12,657 bases of DNA from Ophiosphaerella korrae (GCA_028456385.1 JALNQF010000846.1:1-12657); one strand, 5' to 3'. Positions 1-8,937 are shown, counted from the stretch's first letter. Translations and numbers: made by a program. The notes: generated by a model not told the origin, from the sequence alone.

Positions 1-389
1 ACTATTACTAGTAGGTCTAGGTTATATATTCTAATAACTAGGTTTTCTATAAACTTCTTCTTAATCTTCTTAAATACTTTATTGTATTCTTTTATCTATT
101 TAAACAGCGTATCTTTTTTTATAAGTTTTATTATTAGTTCTATATCTTTAGACTATCTTATTATTAACTTCTTATAAAAGTTAGCTAGCCTATAAAATTA
201 TTGTACCTCTTTTAAGTTTCTTAGTATTAGCTATTTATTAATTAACTTAATCTTCTCTAGATTAATCTTAATCTTTCTTAGTTCTATAATAAACTCTAGG
301 AAATCTATTTCTTTTATGTAAAACTTGTATTTTCTTATTTTAAGAAATATTTTAGCTTCTACTAGTTTTTCTAGTACTTTGTATATATA

Positions 390-860
390 TTATACGTGTT
401 TTTTTTTTGTTTCTAAGAATATAAGGATATTATCTAAGTATATAAATATAAATATATCTAAGAACTCTCTTAGTACTATATTAATCCTTTCTTAGAATAC
501 TACTAGTGTATTTATTAAGCTAAATAGTATAACTAAATATTTATATAATTTTTATTATATTCTAAATACTATTTTCTATTTATTACTTTTTTTAATTCTA
601 ATTTAGTAGTAGGCGTTCTAGATATCTAACTTTATAAAGATTATTGCTTTTTATAGTTTATTTTATATTATATCTATCTTTAGTAAGGAGTATTAGTTCT
701 TATTTATAACTATATTAGTTTTTTTAAAGTCTATATAAGGTCTTTTATTACTTATTCTTTTCTTATCTATAAAGATAAGTCTATAAGCTACTAAGGATTT
801 AGATTCTCTTATTTATCTTTTTTTTATTATGTTTTAAATAAATGCTTATTTAATTTTTAA
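390..860 (-). other. Reverse transcriptase of element A, catalytic Asp lost
   Basis: Minus-strand translation gives the gypsy RT blocks in order: RLIFIDKK, RPYIDFKKTN, FIKLDIQNAYYQIRI (Gln as stop in part), FQERI, and FIFIYLDNIL. The last is the YxDD box at 440-429, where the second catalytic Asp is Asn (GAT to AAT by TpG to TpA). The window ends after the palm; RNase H would lie to the left. The order and spacing equal those of element D. Confidence 0.93.
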
Positions 861-1059
861 CTTTTCTTCTATTTTCTAGTAGACTAGGCTCTACTCTACG
901 TCTTTTCTTTTTTTTATTTCTATTACTAAGTCCTATAGTTAATATTCTAGAAGGTAATCTTTAGGTTCTATAAGCTATTTTTCCTATTTCTTATATTCTT
1001 TTAAGAATTCTCCTTTATAGGTGTTCTTGTAGGCCTTTAACGTGTCTATTCTATAGTAG

Positions 1060-1380
1060 TTAATCTTCTCTATTTTCTAATTAATATGTAGGTTAGTTAT
1101 CTATAACTATAGTATACCTAATATTATATCTTATTTATTATTAATTGTTGTTATATCTATAACTATATTCTTAATTTCTAGTCCTTCTAACCTTAGTGTT
1201 AAAAGTACTATCTTAAACTATATTAGTTCTTAGAATAGTTTTCTTTTAATCGTACTTAGTTATTAAGGGTATTTCTTTATTATATACTTTATTTCTTATA
1301 TTTCTATAAACTTCTTTAATATAAAGTTTCTTGTAGCTCTACTATTAATTATTAATTATACTTTCTTTCTTTAGTATATA
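1060..1380 (-). other. Aspartic protease region of element A
   Basis: The frame reads INSRATRNFI with the triad at 1346-1338 as Asn-Ser-Arg, where retropepsins have Asp-Ser-Gly. GAT to AAT and GGA to AGA after a T are both RIP changes. Further on, DIILGIL-stop-L-stop (near 1125-1095) matches the retropepsin C-terminal motif IILGxPWLQ with Trp and Gln turned into stops. The domain would have cut the Gag-Pol polyprotein. The same NSR triad is present in element D. Confidence 0.85.
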
Positions 1381-2546
1381 CTTGTTTTTGTAATATATAG
1401 GCCTCTTATACTTTCTAGTTTTTCTTGTTTAGGTAGCTTTATAAATTATCTATCTTTCTAAGGCTATAAGCCTACTTTAAGTTTATATTCTTTATATTTT
1501 AGATATTTATTATTTGTATATTTATACTATAGTCCTCTTTAGACGCATTTCTTAGATAGTTTTAGGCCTAGTCTTACTACTACGTATCTATCTTCTAGGA
1601 TTACTTCCTATCCTTAGATATTTTCTACTAGAATTACTCTTATATAGTTATAGCCTTTTCTCTTTATAGGCTATACGCTATTATTTACTTTAGGGTTTCT
1701 ATATATAATATAATTCTTATCTAGGTATAATATCTATAATACTTTAAAATATACTAGATATTTTAGATCTATTATTTTATTATCCCCTTCTTAGTATTTG
1801 TTTTTTCTAGGTATATCTATTATTAGGATATAGTATACTACTAGTACTCTTAGTATATAGGCTTTGTTAATCTATTATATCTTTCTTATAAGGTATTGCT
1901 ATTCTTTTTATATAAGTATTCTTCCTACTATAACTATATATTACTTTATCTATTCTTAAAATAGTATAAACTTTATTTCTTTAGGATTGCGTTTTTTCTA
2001 GTTTTTGTACGCTTCCTCTATACTTATAACTAGTAAGTATTTTTAAATAAACTTTTATTCTTTATCTTGTTCTTCTATATCTATAGTTATATAGCTATTA
2101 TAGCTATATATTATTAGCTAGGTATACTCTATACTTCTTATACTAACCTATTTTTTACTTTTTTATAGTCTTTTAGAGGTAGTTATAGTAGTCTCTTTAT
2201 CTAGTGCTAGTCCTTTAGCTTAGATTAATAGTACTAGGGGCTCTTCTCCTTCTAGATCTTCTTCTAGTAAGTTTATTACTTAGGCTATTTCTTTTAGCTA
2301 AGCTTTTGTTCTATCTTCTTTTATTACTACTACTTTCTACTTTTATTATAAGAAGTATCTTACTTTCTATTTACTAGAAAGATATATATAGTAGTTGTCT
2401 TTATAATAAAAGGTCTAATAGAGTATTACGTATTGTATTTTTTTACTTCTAGCTACTTTCTTCTAAGGTTTAGCCTATACTTATAGTGCTTCTTTCTTCT
2501 TTTTAGTTATCTTTAACTAAGTTTCTTTCTTTAGGTCCTTACTTCT

Positions 2547-2657
2547 ATATTCTTTTATAAAGTATCTTAGTTTCTTGTATTTATAATATACTATATCCTT
2601 CTTCTTTTATAATTAGTAGTCTTTCGCGTAGTAGCTTAGTTTACTATAGTTAAAGTA
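2547..2657 (-). other. Two CCHC zinc knuckles of Gag (element A), mutated
   Basis: Two CX2CX4HX4C nucleocapsid motifs lie in the same frame, 13 codons of spacing apart from last to first motif codon. The first (2657-2616) reads YFNYSKLSYYAKDY, where the Y at the four ligand positions stand for Cys, Cys, His, Cys and the S for Gly. The second (2588-2547) reads YYKYKKLRYFIKEY with the same pattern. Each change is TGC/TGT to TAC/TAT or CAC to TAC, as RIP predicts. These knuckles bind the element RNA during packaging. Two knuckles occur in many Gag proteins; element B shows only one clearly. Confidence 0.88.
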
Positions 2658-2859
2658 TATAAAGTCTTTATTCTTCTTTTTTTTTCTATCTTTATTAGCG
2701 TTAAGGATTATAGGGTCTCTCTTATTATAATTCTAGGTATAACCTCTATATTTATTTTTCTTCTATTTTTAAAGATTATTGTTAATTTGTATTACCTATT
2801 ATTTTAGGGCTTCTAGTGTTCTTAGTTTTTCTATATATATTATCTTGTATTAAATTTTT

Positions 2860-3260
2860 AAGTTTAGTCTTTACTTAAATTGTAATATTAAAGCTAACTT
2901 ATTCTACTCTATATTTTGTAATAGTTGTTTAAATTGTAATTTATACTTAAGGACGCTCTAACTTTGTATAAGCTTTTCTAGCTACTCTTTAGCTTGTTAG
3001 GTAACGTCTATATCCCTAAATACTATTCTTATTTATTTAGTAAAGTATTTGTAACTTCTAAAAATAGCTCTAGTTTCGTTCTTTTAGGTTATTAGAGAGT
3101 GTGTCGTGTAATCTATCTAATAAGGTTTGTACTATCTTATTGCGTCTTCCTTAAGGTGTAACCTAATATATATTACCTTCTTTTTTTCTGTGTTAAAGTG
3201 TAGTACTTGTATATCTATCTAGAGTTGTACTAAGGTAATAAAAGGTCTTAGTTTCTCTCT
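2860..3260 (-). other. Gag capsid region of element A
   Basis: The gag frame here reads as a Ty3/gypsy capsid: a segment like LRPFITLVQL (first codons at 3254-3225), then VLHFNTE and a Trp-Tyr-type segment RxYKPY where the Trp is a stop, then LQFKQLLQN and LALILQFK further on. The same blocks are found in the same order on the plus strand in element E at about 11560-11960. This domain forms the particle shell around the RNA. Assignment rests on the position before two zinc knuckles and on general similarity to gypsy capsids; I could not run a profile search. Confidence 0.7.
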
Positions 3261-3627
3261 TATTCTATTAAACTTCTTAAAGACAAGTATCTTAGGTAGT
3301 TTCTTTATTATACTTACTACTAGGCGTTATATAATTAGTTCTATCTAATTCTAACCTTTAATAATAGCTTTAATCTATACTTTATTCTACTTTGCGTAAT
3401 CTTGTAGTTCCTTGTTCTATATTTCTAAAGTATTAATTACTATTTTTATATCTTCTTTATTTAAGATTAAATTGTTAATTTAGTCCTTAATTGTTTCCTA
3501 TATAGTACTATTAGACTTATAACTACTCTTAGGGGCTTTACTTATTTTAGTTAAACTTTCTACTATTATATTAGCTAGACTATGCGCTACTTACGCTTTG
3601 CTTCTTGCAATAACTAAATTAGTAAGG

Positions 3628-4056
3628 TGTAATAGGTTGTTACTAGGGTCGACTTCCTAGTACTCTAAGGGTATTAGTAGATTAAGAGTTAATAGTAAAA
3701 GCTTAGGTTATAATCTATAATAACTTATAAATAATAGAAGATGTTTTATAACTATCTTGTATTAGCGTTCTATAGTTAAAGGATTAAATTACTAATACTA
3801 TCCTAATAATACATATCCTACTAACTATATACTTGTCGTAATCTATAATCTATAGTTGCTAAGATTAGTAGATTGTAGATTACTCTAATCTATAATCTAT
3901 TAATACTAAGAATCTATAGATTATAGATTAACCTAGGTATCCTAGTTATATATAGCCTCCTAATTAAGGTTGTTACTTTACTTGTCTTATACTTTGTTAG
4001 CGCTTAGATTAGGACTAATTAGTTCTATCTCGATTTCTTCTGTTACACCTGTAACA
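3628..4056 (-). repeat. 5' LTR of element A (429 bp)
   Basis: In element sense this LTR starts TGTTACAGGTGTAACA at 4056 and ends ATTACA at 3628. The limits come from comparison with the plus-strand LTR at 10766-11194, which has exactly the same length (429 bp). The first 16 bases are an imperfect inverted repeat. The middle (about 3839-3930) holds repeated words of the type TAATCTATAATCTAT (starts 3839 and 3886) and the perfect palindrome AATCTATAGATT at 3911-3922. Directly after the LTR comes the block CCTTACTAATTTAG, identical after the LTRs of E and F. It sits where the primer-binding site should be, but I cannot match it to a tRNA. Confidence 0.85.
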
Positions 4057-4210
4057 TAAATACTCTAGAATAAGTACTCTAGAGTAAATACTCTAGAGTA
4101 AATACTCTAGAATAAGTACTCTAGAGTAAATACTCTAGAGTAAATACTCTAGAATAAGTACTCTAGAGCAAACGCTCTAAAGTAAACGCTTTGAAATAAA
4201 TACTAAATAG
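4057..4210 (+). repeat. 14-bp minisatellite (about 11 units)
   Basis: Head-to-tail units of TAAATACTCTAGAG start exactly next to the outer end of LTR A. Three variants alternate (ending GAA; starting TAAG; ending GAG), giving a 42-bp higher-order period that is repeated twice and begun a third time between 4057 and 4168. Units from 4169 on (CAAACGCTCTAAAG, TAAACGCTTTGAAA, TAAATACTAAATAG) are degenerate. Each typical unit contains the palindrome TACTCTAGAGTA. It may be part of the LTR or leader of element B, into which A inserted. Confidence 0.9.
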
Positions 4211-4498
4211 TAAGTATATAAGAATATTAATAGACTTTTATAAACTATTATATTTAATCTTTTCTTTATACTTTTATCTTAATAGAGTATTATAACTAAT
4301 ACTTTAATTAGATTCTTATCTATCTATTAATACTTATATACCTTGTAATACTCTAATAAGAGCTAACTATTAATTAAGTTAAATAACTAACTTATTTACT
4401 AACTTCGCTTATCTTATAGAAGCCTACTTACTCTTATTACTTTTACTTAGTTCTAAAGACTTAATATATTAAATACTCTTAAGATAAGTAATACGTTA
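4211..4498 (+). other. Leader or LTR remnant before gag of element B
   Basis: About 290 bp with no coding signal, between the minisatellite and gag. It holds TATATAAG at 4215-4222, followed by T-rich sequence, which would fit a U3 promoter and R region, but RIP makes TATA-like words common everywhere. I find no clear LTR end or primer-binding site. The assignment is from position only. Confidence 0.35.
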
Positions 4499-5390
4499 AT
4501 AAATATAGATAAATAGCGTGTAGAAGTAACTTATATAGCTACTTCTAAGGTTACTAAGCTAGACCTTTACTATAGAGAATAAAATAAGCTTAAGCTATAG
4601 ATCTTATAACTTAATCTCTTTTTTAAGATAGACTAAGTTTAAAATAAAGATAGAGCTATACTTATATTATCTTATATAAGGAGTAAGGTAAAAAAATAGG
4701 TTATACTATATCTTAAGAAATACCTTAATAATAATAATAATAATAGTAACTATAATAAGATATTTAAAGAATAGATTAAGATTAAAGATAAAGTATAATA
4801 AGCCTTTCTACTAGTAAATAAAATAGTAGTAGTAAAGTACGTAATATAGTAGCTATAATAATATAAAGTAGTAGTAGACTATACTAATAAGTTCTAAAGC
4901 TACGCTATATAAATAGAATAGAATAATAAGTTATTAATAAAGATATTTTAATAAGAACTTAAGAGAAATATTTAAAGTAAGCTAATATATAGTAGAGCTA
5001 TAATTAAGATATTAGAAAACCTAATAGAAAAAGTAATTTAAGTTAATAACTATATATATAAATATATAGTAGAAGCTAAGAACGTAGAAGTACTATATAT
5101 AGAAAGTAAGAAGTATAAACCTAAGTATAAGTACTAATATAAATATAAGAATAACTAAGTTTAGAGTAGCTATAAATACTTTAAGCTAGATAAAATATAT
5201 ATTAATAATATAAACTTAAGAAAATAAGAATACTATTACTATAAAGACCTTAAAGAAGTAGAAAGCTAAAAATACTATAAGTATAGTAAAATAGAGTACT
5301 TACTAAAAAATTACTAAGTAAAGAATAAGATTATATAATAAATTAATATACTTAAGAAGTAAGATAATAATAGAGAAGAAGAATAAGAAG
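4499..5390 (+). pseudogene. gag of element B, RIP-mutated
   Basis: One frame is kept from about 4499 to the zinc knuckle and beyond (first bases at 4508+3n). The likely start is ATA (former ATG) at 4499. The frame reads a basic, Gln- and Asn-rich Gag with stops only at expected Gln or Trp codons. A run of six AAT codons (about 4726-4743) encodes poly-Asn. At 5273-5314 the motif YYKYSKIEYLLKNY is a CX2CX4HX4C knuckle with Cys and His turned to Tyr and the two Gly to Ser and Glu. The end of gag is not sharp; the frame continues to about 5790. Confidence 0.85.
5273..5314 (+). other. CCHC zinc knuckle of element B Gag, mutated
   Basis: Ligand codons are TAC 5273, TAT 5282, TAC 5297 and TAC 5312, spaced as in CX2CX4HX4C. 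The neighbouring AGT (5285) and GAG (5294) take the place of Gly codons. It lies in frame with the whole upstream gag. Confidence 0.88.
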
Positions 5391-6430
5391 TAATTTCTAA
5401 AAGAAGCTAGAAGAAGAGAGATTATAAAACTATAAACCTCTAGTAGTAAGATATAAGTAAAAGATATAACTACTATAAAATTACTATAAAGCTAACTAAC
5501 TTTATAATAGATAATAAAGTAAAAGCTATAAATATACTACTAGGAGTATAAAGCTATATAAGGAGGTATTAGCTAAAGTAGAAATAAACTAAGATAGATA
5601 CTTTAGAATATCTTTAGCTATACTAAAGAAGAGTAGGGTATAGGTATAAGATAACGTTATATCTAGGAAAGTAAGTATATATAGCCTAGAACAAGAATAG
5701 AAAAAAAATTAAGAGTTTAAGACTTCTAAATATAAAATAGTACTTAGAATACTAGAGCTAAAGTAAGAAAATACTAAAGTATAAGATAAATTTATAAAAG
5801 AAATCTAGAGACTAGTAGATAGCTACTACTTAGTAAAAGAATAGTAAGATAAAGAATACTAGATATATAAAGTAAAGTAAACCTAGTAATATAAATTATT
5901 ATATACTAATAATAATTAGGCGCTAATTATTATAGATCTAGTATTAATATAAGAACTATAATACTAGCTATACTTATATAACTTAAATTATCTACTACTA
6001 TTATAGATAAGATATTACTATAATAACTACTTTACCTACTATTCTAATAAGATAGAATCTAGATATTTCTCTTATAAGAGATCTAGATATAAATAAAACT
6101 AAGAAGAGTATATAAATATAAAATATAAATAATACTTATAAGATAAGTAAGAAGCTAAGTACTTTCTAAGTATAACTAAAGAAAATATAAATACAAGTAA
6201 GATACTTATAAATAACTAATATATTAATCTAATCTAGTAAACCTATACGCTAGAGAAGTATAAATAATATAAAGAGATTAAGATACTCTAAAGATTTTAG
6301 TAAAAGATAAATAAAGATTATAAGATTAAGTCTTTTTTAAGTAAATAGCTAACGCTAGATATATATCTAGAAGCTATAATACTATTAATACTAATAGACT
6401 TATTAAACTCTTAGTAAAGATAAGAAGAAA
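5391..6430 (+). pseudogene. Spacer between Gag knuckle and protease in element B, function unknown
   Basis: About 1 kb between zinc knuckle and protease that still behaves as former coding DNA. The gag frame stays readable to about 5790, then the frame two bases on (first base 5800) to about 6430. A shift at the run of eight A (6428-6435) then leads into the protease frame. I recognise no domain. One stretch near 6010-6060 is rich in Tyr codons that could stand for Cys and His, so a metal-binding module is possible but not shown. Element A has a spacer of similar length at the same place. Confidence 0.5.
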
Positions 6431-6435
6431 AAAAA

Positions 6436-6720
6436 TAAAAGTATTAGTAGATTTAAGGTTATTAATAAACCTAATTATACTTAAAGTAGTAAAATAAGTA
6501 GAACTCTAACTATAAGTAAAGAAGATACTATATTTAATCTATATTATAAATAGATAGCTAATACTAAGAAACCTAATAGTTAGTAATAAAGTAACTATAG
6601 AGATTATTATTTAAAGATATAGTATAAGGATTACTCTAGATATATTAGTTTTAGCTAATAAAAATATTATACTAGGACTCCTATAGCTATAAGAGTTTAA
6701 TTCTAGAGTTAATTAGAAAA
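6436..6720 (+). pseudogene. Aspartic protease of element B
   Basis: From 6444 the frame reads LVDLRLLINLI, matching the retropepsin start (A)LxDSGAxxNxI with Ser to Leu; the catalytic Asp (6450-6452) is kept. The C-terminal motif reads NIILGLL-stop-L-stop-EFN with LGL at 6672-6680, equal to IILGLPWLQEFN after CCA to CTA, TGG to TAG and CAA to TAA. It is in the same frame as the following RT. The protein would have processed the polyprotein. Confidence 0.82.
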
Positions 6721-7339
6721 ACTAGAACTTCTTATTTAATAACTATAAAGACGTATATAGATCTAAGCCTACGTATTAGTAGTATTTAATAGTAGATAAA
6801 AAAGTACTATATAAAATAATAGCTTTAATAGTAACTTATTAAGAGAGAATAAGTACTTCTATAAGTACTAGTAAAGTACTAAGCTAAAAAGTAAAAGTAA
6901 AAGAGTAATATATAACTCTTAAGATCTTAGAATAATATAAGAAGTTTAGCTACTTATTTATAGAAGAGATAGATATACTAGTATTACCTAAGTACTAACT
7001 TTAGGACTATATAATTAAGTTATAAGAAAAAAAGGAGCTACCTTTTAGGCTTATTTACTAATTAATAGAGAGTAAATTAGTAATACTTTAAGAAAAACTA
7101 AATAGAAACCTAAAAAAAGGATATATACGTAAATCTTTATTATTAGTAAGATTTCTAATTCTCTTTATACTTAAGAAGAAAGAACTACTAAGAATATACG
7201 TAAACTACTAAAAACAAAACAATATTATAGTAAAGGACTAATACCTACTACTAAATATAGATAAACTCTAAGATAAGCTAAGCTAAGTAAGATTTTTATA
7301 AAGCTAGACCTAAAGGATAGATACTACCTAATATAAATT
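6721..7339 (+). pseudogene. Reverse transcriptase N-terminal part of element B, truncated
   Basis: The protease frame continues through a linker into RT: LPKY (about 6986), IIKLQEKKELPFRLIYQL, LNRNLKKGYIRKS, LILFILKKK, LRIYVNY and VKDQYLLLNIDKL follow in the order of gypsy RT fingers. A one-base deletion in the T run at 7293-7297 shifts the frame just before IKLDLKDRYYLI, with the first catalytic Asp at 7307-7309. The sequence then breaks off at 7339, where an LTR begins, so the YxDD box, RNase H and integrase are missing here. Confidence 0.85.
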
Positions 7340-7590
7340 TATTACGATAGTAATAAGAGAAATTAAGAAAAAACTAATTAGTTTTAGCTTAGGTACTAAC
7401 AAAGTATAAGATAAGTAGAGTAATAACTTATAAGATAATAAACTTAATTAGAAAACTAACTATAATAAAAATATATAATAAATTTATAATTTTATAATTT
7501 TAGTAAATATAAAGTTATAAAGTACTAAAGAAGTACTAAGTATATAGTTAATAGTAATACTATAATAGGATCTTCTATTATCTACTATAA
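7340..7590 (+). repeat. LTR fragment C inserted in RT of element B
   Basis: The 5' end is recognisable at 7340 (TATTACGATAGTAATAAGAGAAATT, shown only in part: compare the first 20 bases of the LTR at 10766). It then follows LTR F closely, with the shared words CTAACAAAGTATAAG, AAAACTAACTATAATA and TAGTAAATATAAAG. An internal stretch is deleted near 7570, and the 3' end is lost where the sequence turns into the minus-strand LTR of D. It belongs to the F-like subtype of the LTR family. The last five bases before it are AAATT; a matching duplication cannot be tested because the far end is lost. Confidence 0.72.
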
Positions 7591-8065
7591 GTAACTACTA
7601 AGAAGTATTAGTAAATTAAGAGTTAATAATAAAGGTTTATTTTATAATCTATAATAAACTATAAATAATAGAAGATATCTTATAATATTTTATATTATTG
7701 CTTTATAGTTAAAGGATTAAATTACTAATACTATCTTAATTATACGTATTACTACTAATTATATATTTTAACTAATCTATTAATCTATTACTTATATCTA
7801 GTCTTAGTATTTATAGATTATAGATTACTAATCTATTAATCTATTACTTATATCTAGTCTTAGTATCTATAGATTATAGATTACTAATCTATTAATCTAT
7901 ACTTAATTTTTGTTTATATACTTAATAGATTAAGAGATTACTTATATATTCTAATTATAAGTAGTTTTCTAATCTAAGATATTACTTTACTTATCTTATA
8001 CTTTATTAGTACTTAAGTTAAAACTAATTAGTTCTATCTTAATTTCTCTTATTATACCTATAATA
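7591..8065 (-). repeat. 3' LTR of element D with expanded 56-bp repeat
   Basis: In element sense it starts TATTATAGGTATAATAAGAG at 8065, which is the LTR A start after RIP. It runs to about 7591, where its last bases are lost at the junction with LTR C. Blocks shared with LTR A include the RC of AACTAATTAGTTCTATCT at the start and of ATTAAGAGTTAATA near the end. It is longer than 429 bp because of the 56-bp tandem repeat at 7771-7898. Confidence 0.82.
7771..7898 (-). repeat. 56-bp tandem repeat within LTR D
   Basis: ACTAATCTATTAATCTAT begins at 7771, 7827 and 7883, a constant period of 56 bp with about 2.3 units. The first two units differ at only one or two positions. Each contains TATAGATTATAGATTA, the reverse complement of the word repeated in LTR A. 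Confidence 0.92.
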
Positions 8066-8068
8066 CTA

Positions 8069-8079
8069 TTTCTTTCTTT
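8069..8079 (-). other. Polypurine tract of element D
   Basis: In element sense AAAGAAAGAAA, three bases before the LTR start at 8065. A purine run just upstream of the 3' LTR is where plus-strand DNA synthesis starts in LTR retrotransposons. Confidence 0.65.
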
Positions 8080-8640
8080 AAGTAAGTTTTTATTTTCTTA
8101 TCTTAAAGCTATAGTTATTAATCTAGTTTCTTTATTAATATTAAGTTCTTTATCTTCTATCTTTATACTTACTAAGTTTACTCTTTATTATCTTTAATTA
8201 GCTAATTATACATTATACTATAGTATTATAATATTTTCTTATTCTTATTATAAGTCTTTAAACTTTCTATTAGTTTATCTTTTTTTAAAATATAGTAAAG
8301 CTTATAAAGTATATATTTATACTAATACTTATTTATCTTATAACTTATCTAGTATATCTCTTATAGAGTATAAGTTAAAGATACTTATTTATATATCTAT
8401 ACTTATATATAATAAGAAGAGCTATTAACTATACTTAAGAAAAACTATTATTATAGATTATAGAAGCTAAAAAAAAGTATAAGAAGTTTTATAAGCTTTC
8501 TTATTATATAATAGAAAAATATTAGTCTTAACTTCTTAATAATTAGATATAACTATCTAATAATTAAGCTTATTTATCTTATCTTTATAAGATAAAAGCC
8601 TTAAATAATAAAAAGTCTATTAAATAGTTTACTCTTCTAG
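8080..8640 (-). other. 3' region of element D, no recognised content
   Basis: About 560 bp between the end of the chromodomain ORF and the polypurine tract. It is RIP-mutated on both strands and shows no domain I can name. It may be the C-terminal tail of the polyprotein plus 3' untranslated sequence. A short plus-strand open stretch at 8640-8801 next to it is an antisense shadow. Confidence 0.4.
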
Positions 8641-8777
8641 AGTCTAAGCTAGACTTTAAGAATATAGTAAAGGCTACTTTAGCTCCTATTACTTTAAGTA
8701 CGTCTAATACTACTCTATCTACTACTAGTAACGTAGGTCTTTTTTATTTACTACTAGGTAGTCTAGAGGATTTTAAC

Positions 8778-8937
8778 TTTAGAACTCCTCTAGTTTCTTA
8801 GAGTAGTTAAGATTATCTTCTAGTTCTTATATATTTTCTTAGGGTTACTCTTTTTTATTTATACTTATCTATTTTACTAAGTAATAATTACTTCTATTAT
8901 AGAATTAATATTATAAGATTTTCTTAACTTTTTAGTT
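8778..8937 (-). other. Chromodomain at the end of pol (element D)
   Basis: The frame reads KVKKIL (8931-8914), then NYYLVK-stop (8889-8869), a segment ending in stop-EN, and LEDNLNYSKKLEEF (8826-8782). This matches the chromodomain pattern EVExIL, YLVKW, WE, and LxxxxxLLEEF in order and spacing, with Glu to Lys and Trp to stop by RIP. It follows the integrase C-terminus as in chromoviruses, where it binds methylated histone H3K9 and guides integration. The aromatic cage residues are mostly lost to stops, so they cannot be compared. Confidence 0.85.

Larger units (their letters stand above)
1..3569 (-). pseudogene. gag-pol of element A (Gag, protease, RT; partial, many stops)
   Basis: Single-frame gag-pol reading frame with codon first bases at positions congruent to 2 modulo 3. 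The probable start is one of two tandem Met codons, now ATA ATA at 3569-3564, about 59 nt after the LTR; the same two codons occur in E and F. Order: capsid region around 3260-2860, zinc knuckles 2657-2616 and 2588-2547, an unassigned spacer of about 400 codons, protease motif 1346-1338, protease LGxPWLQ-like motif near 1110, and RT from about 820 to beyond 400. Stops are TAA or TAG, mostly explained by CAA, CAG or TGG codons hit by RIP. No indel is needed to join the domains. The protein would have packaged and copied the element RNA; it is dead now. Confidence 0.88.
1..4056 (-). mobile_element. Element A: Ty3/gypsy (chromovirus-type) retrotransposon, RIP-mutated, cut by window start
   Basis: Minus-strand element read from high to low coordinates: 5' LTR, leader, gag with two zinc knuckles, long spacer, protease, and reverse transcriptase up to just before RNase H. 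The motifs all lie in one frame across about 3.5 kb, so the ancestor had a single gag-pol ORF as in Tf1-type elements. Positions 13-1368 repeat at 9410-10765 with a constant offset of 9397 bp, which shows that A and element D are one family. D carries a chromodomain, so A very probably did too, outside the window. A is the least RIP-damaged copy here, with many TG (CA on its sense strand) still present. Confidence 0.92.
4057..7339 (+). mobile_element. Element B: second Ty3/gypsy family, RIP-mutated, interrupted in RT
   Basis: A plus-strand element of a different family from A: gag with one clear zinc knuckle, a long spacer, protease, then RT. The coding part runs from about 4499 to 7339 and stops inside RT, where an LTR of the A family starts at 7340. 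Its gag and RT sequences differ clearly from those of A (for example LDLKDRYYLI in place of LDIQNAYYQI). Its own LTR is not certain: 4057-4498 may be what remains of it. Its distal half is not in the window. Both strands are almost fully RIP-converted. Confidence 0.85.

Noticed and set aside
4057..4210. Possible CRISPR array
   Set aside because: Units are 14 bp with no spacers, and the context is a eukaryotic transposon.
4215..4222. TATATAAG as a promoter
   Set aside because: TATA words are produced by RIP all over the window; mentioned only as a possibility in the leader of element B.
5940..6250. Tyr-rich stretch in the spacer of element B as a second zinc-binding module
   Set aside because: Tyr codons may stand for Cys, His or true Tyr after RIP, and the spacing fits no motif I know.
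8080..8640. A separate host gene between element D pol and its LTR
   Set aside because: No long frame or domain is present on either strand, and the stretch lies inside the element between pol and polypurine tract.
8640..8801. Plus-strand open stretch of 53 codons reading ESKLDFKNIVK and on
   Set aside because: It lies antisense to the end of the chromodomain frame and has no homologous counterpart or start context; it is open by chance because RIP-made stops differ by strand.
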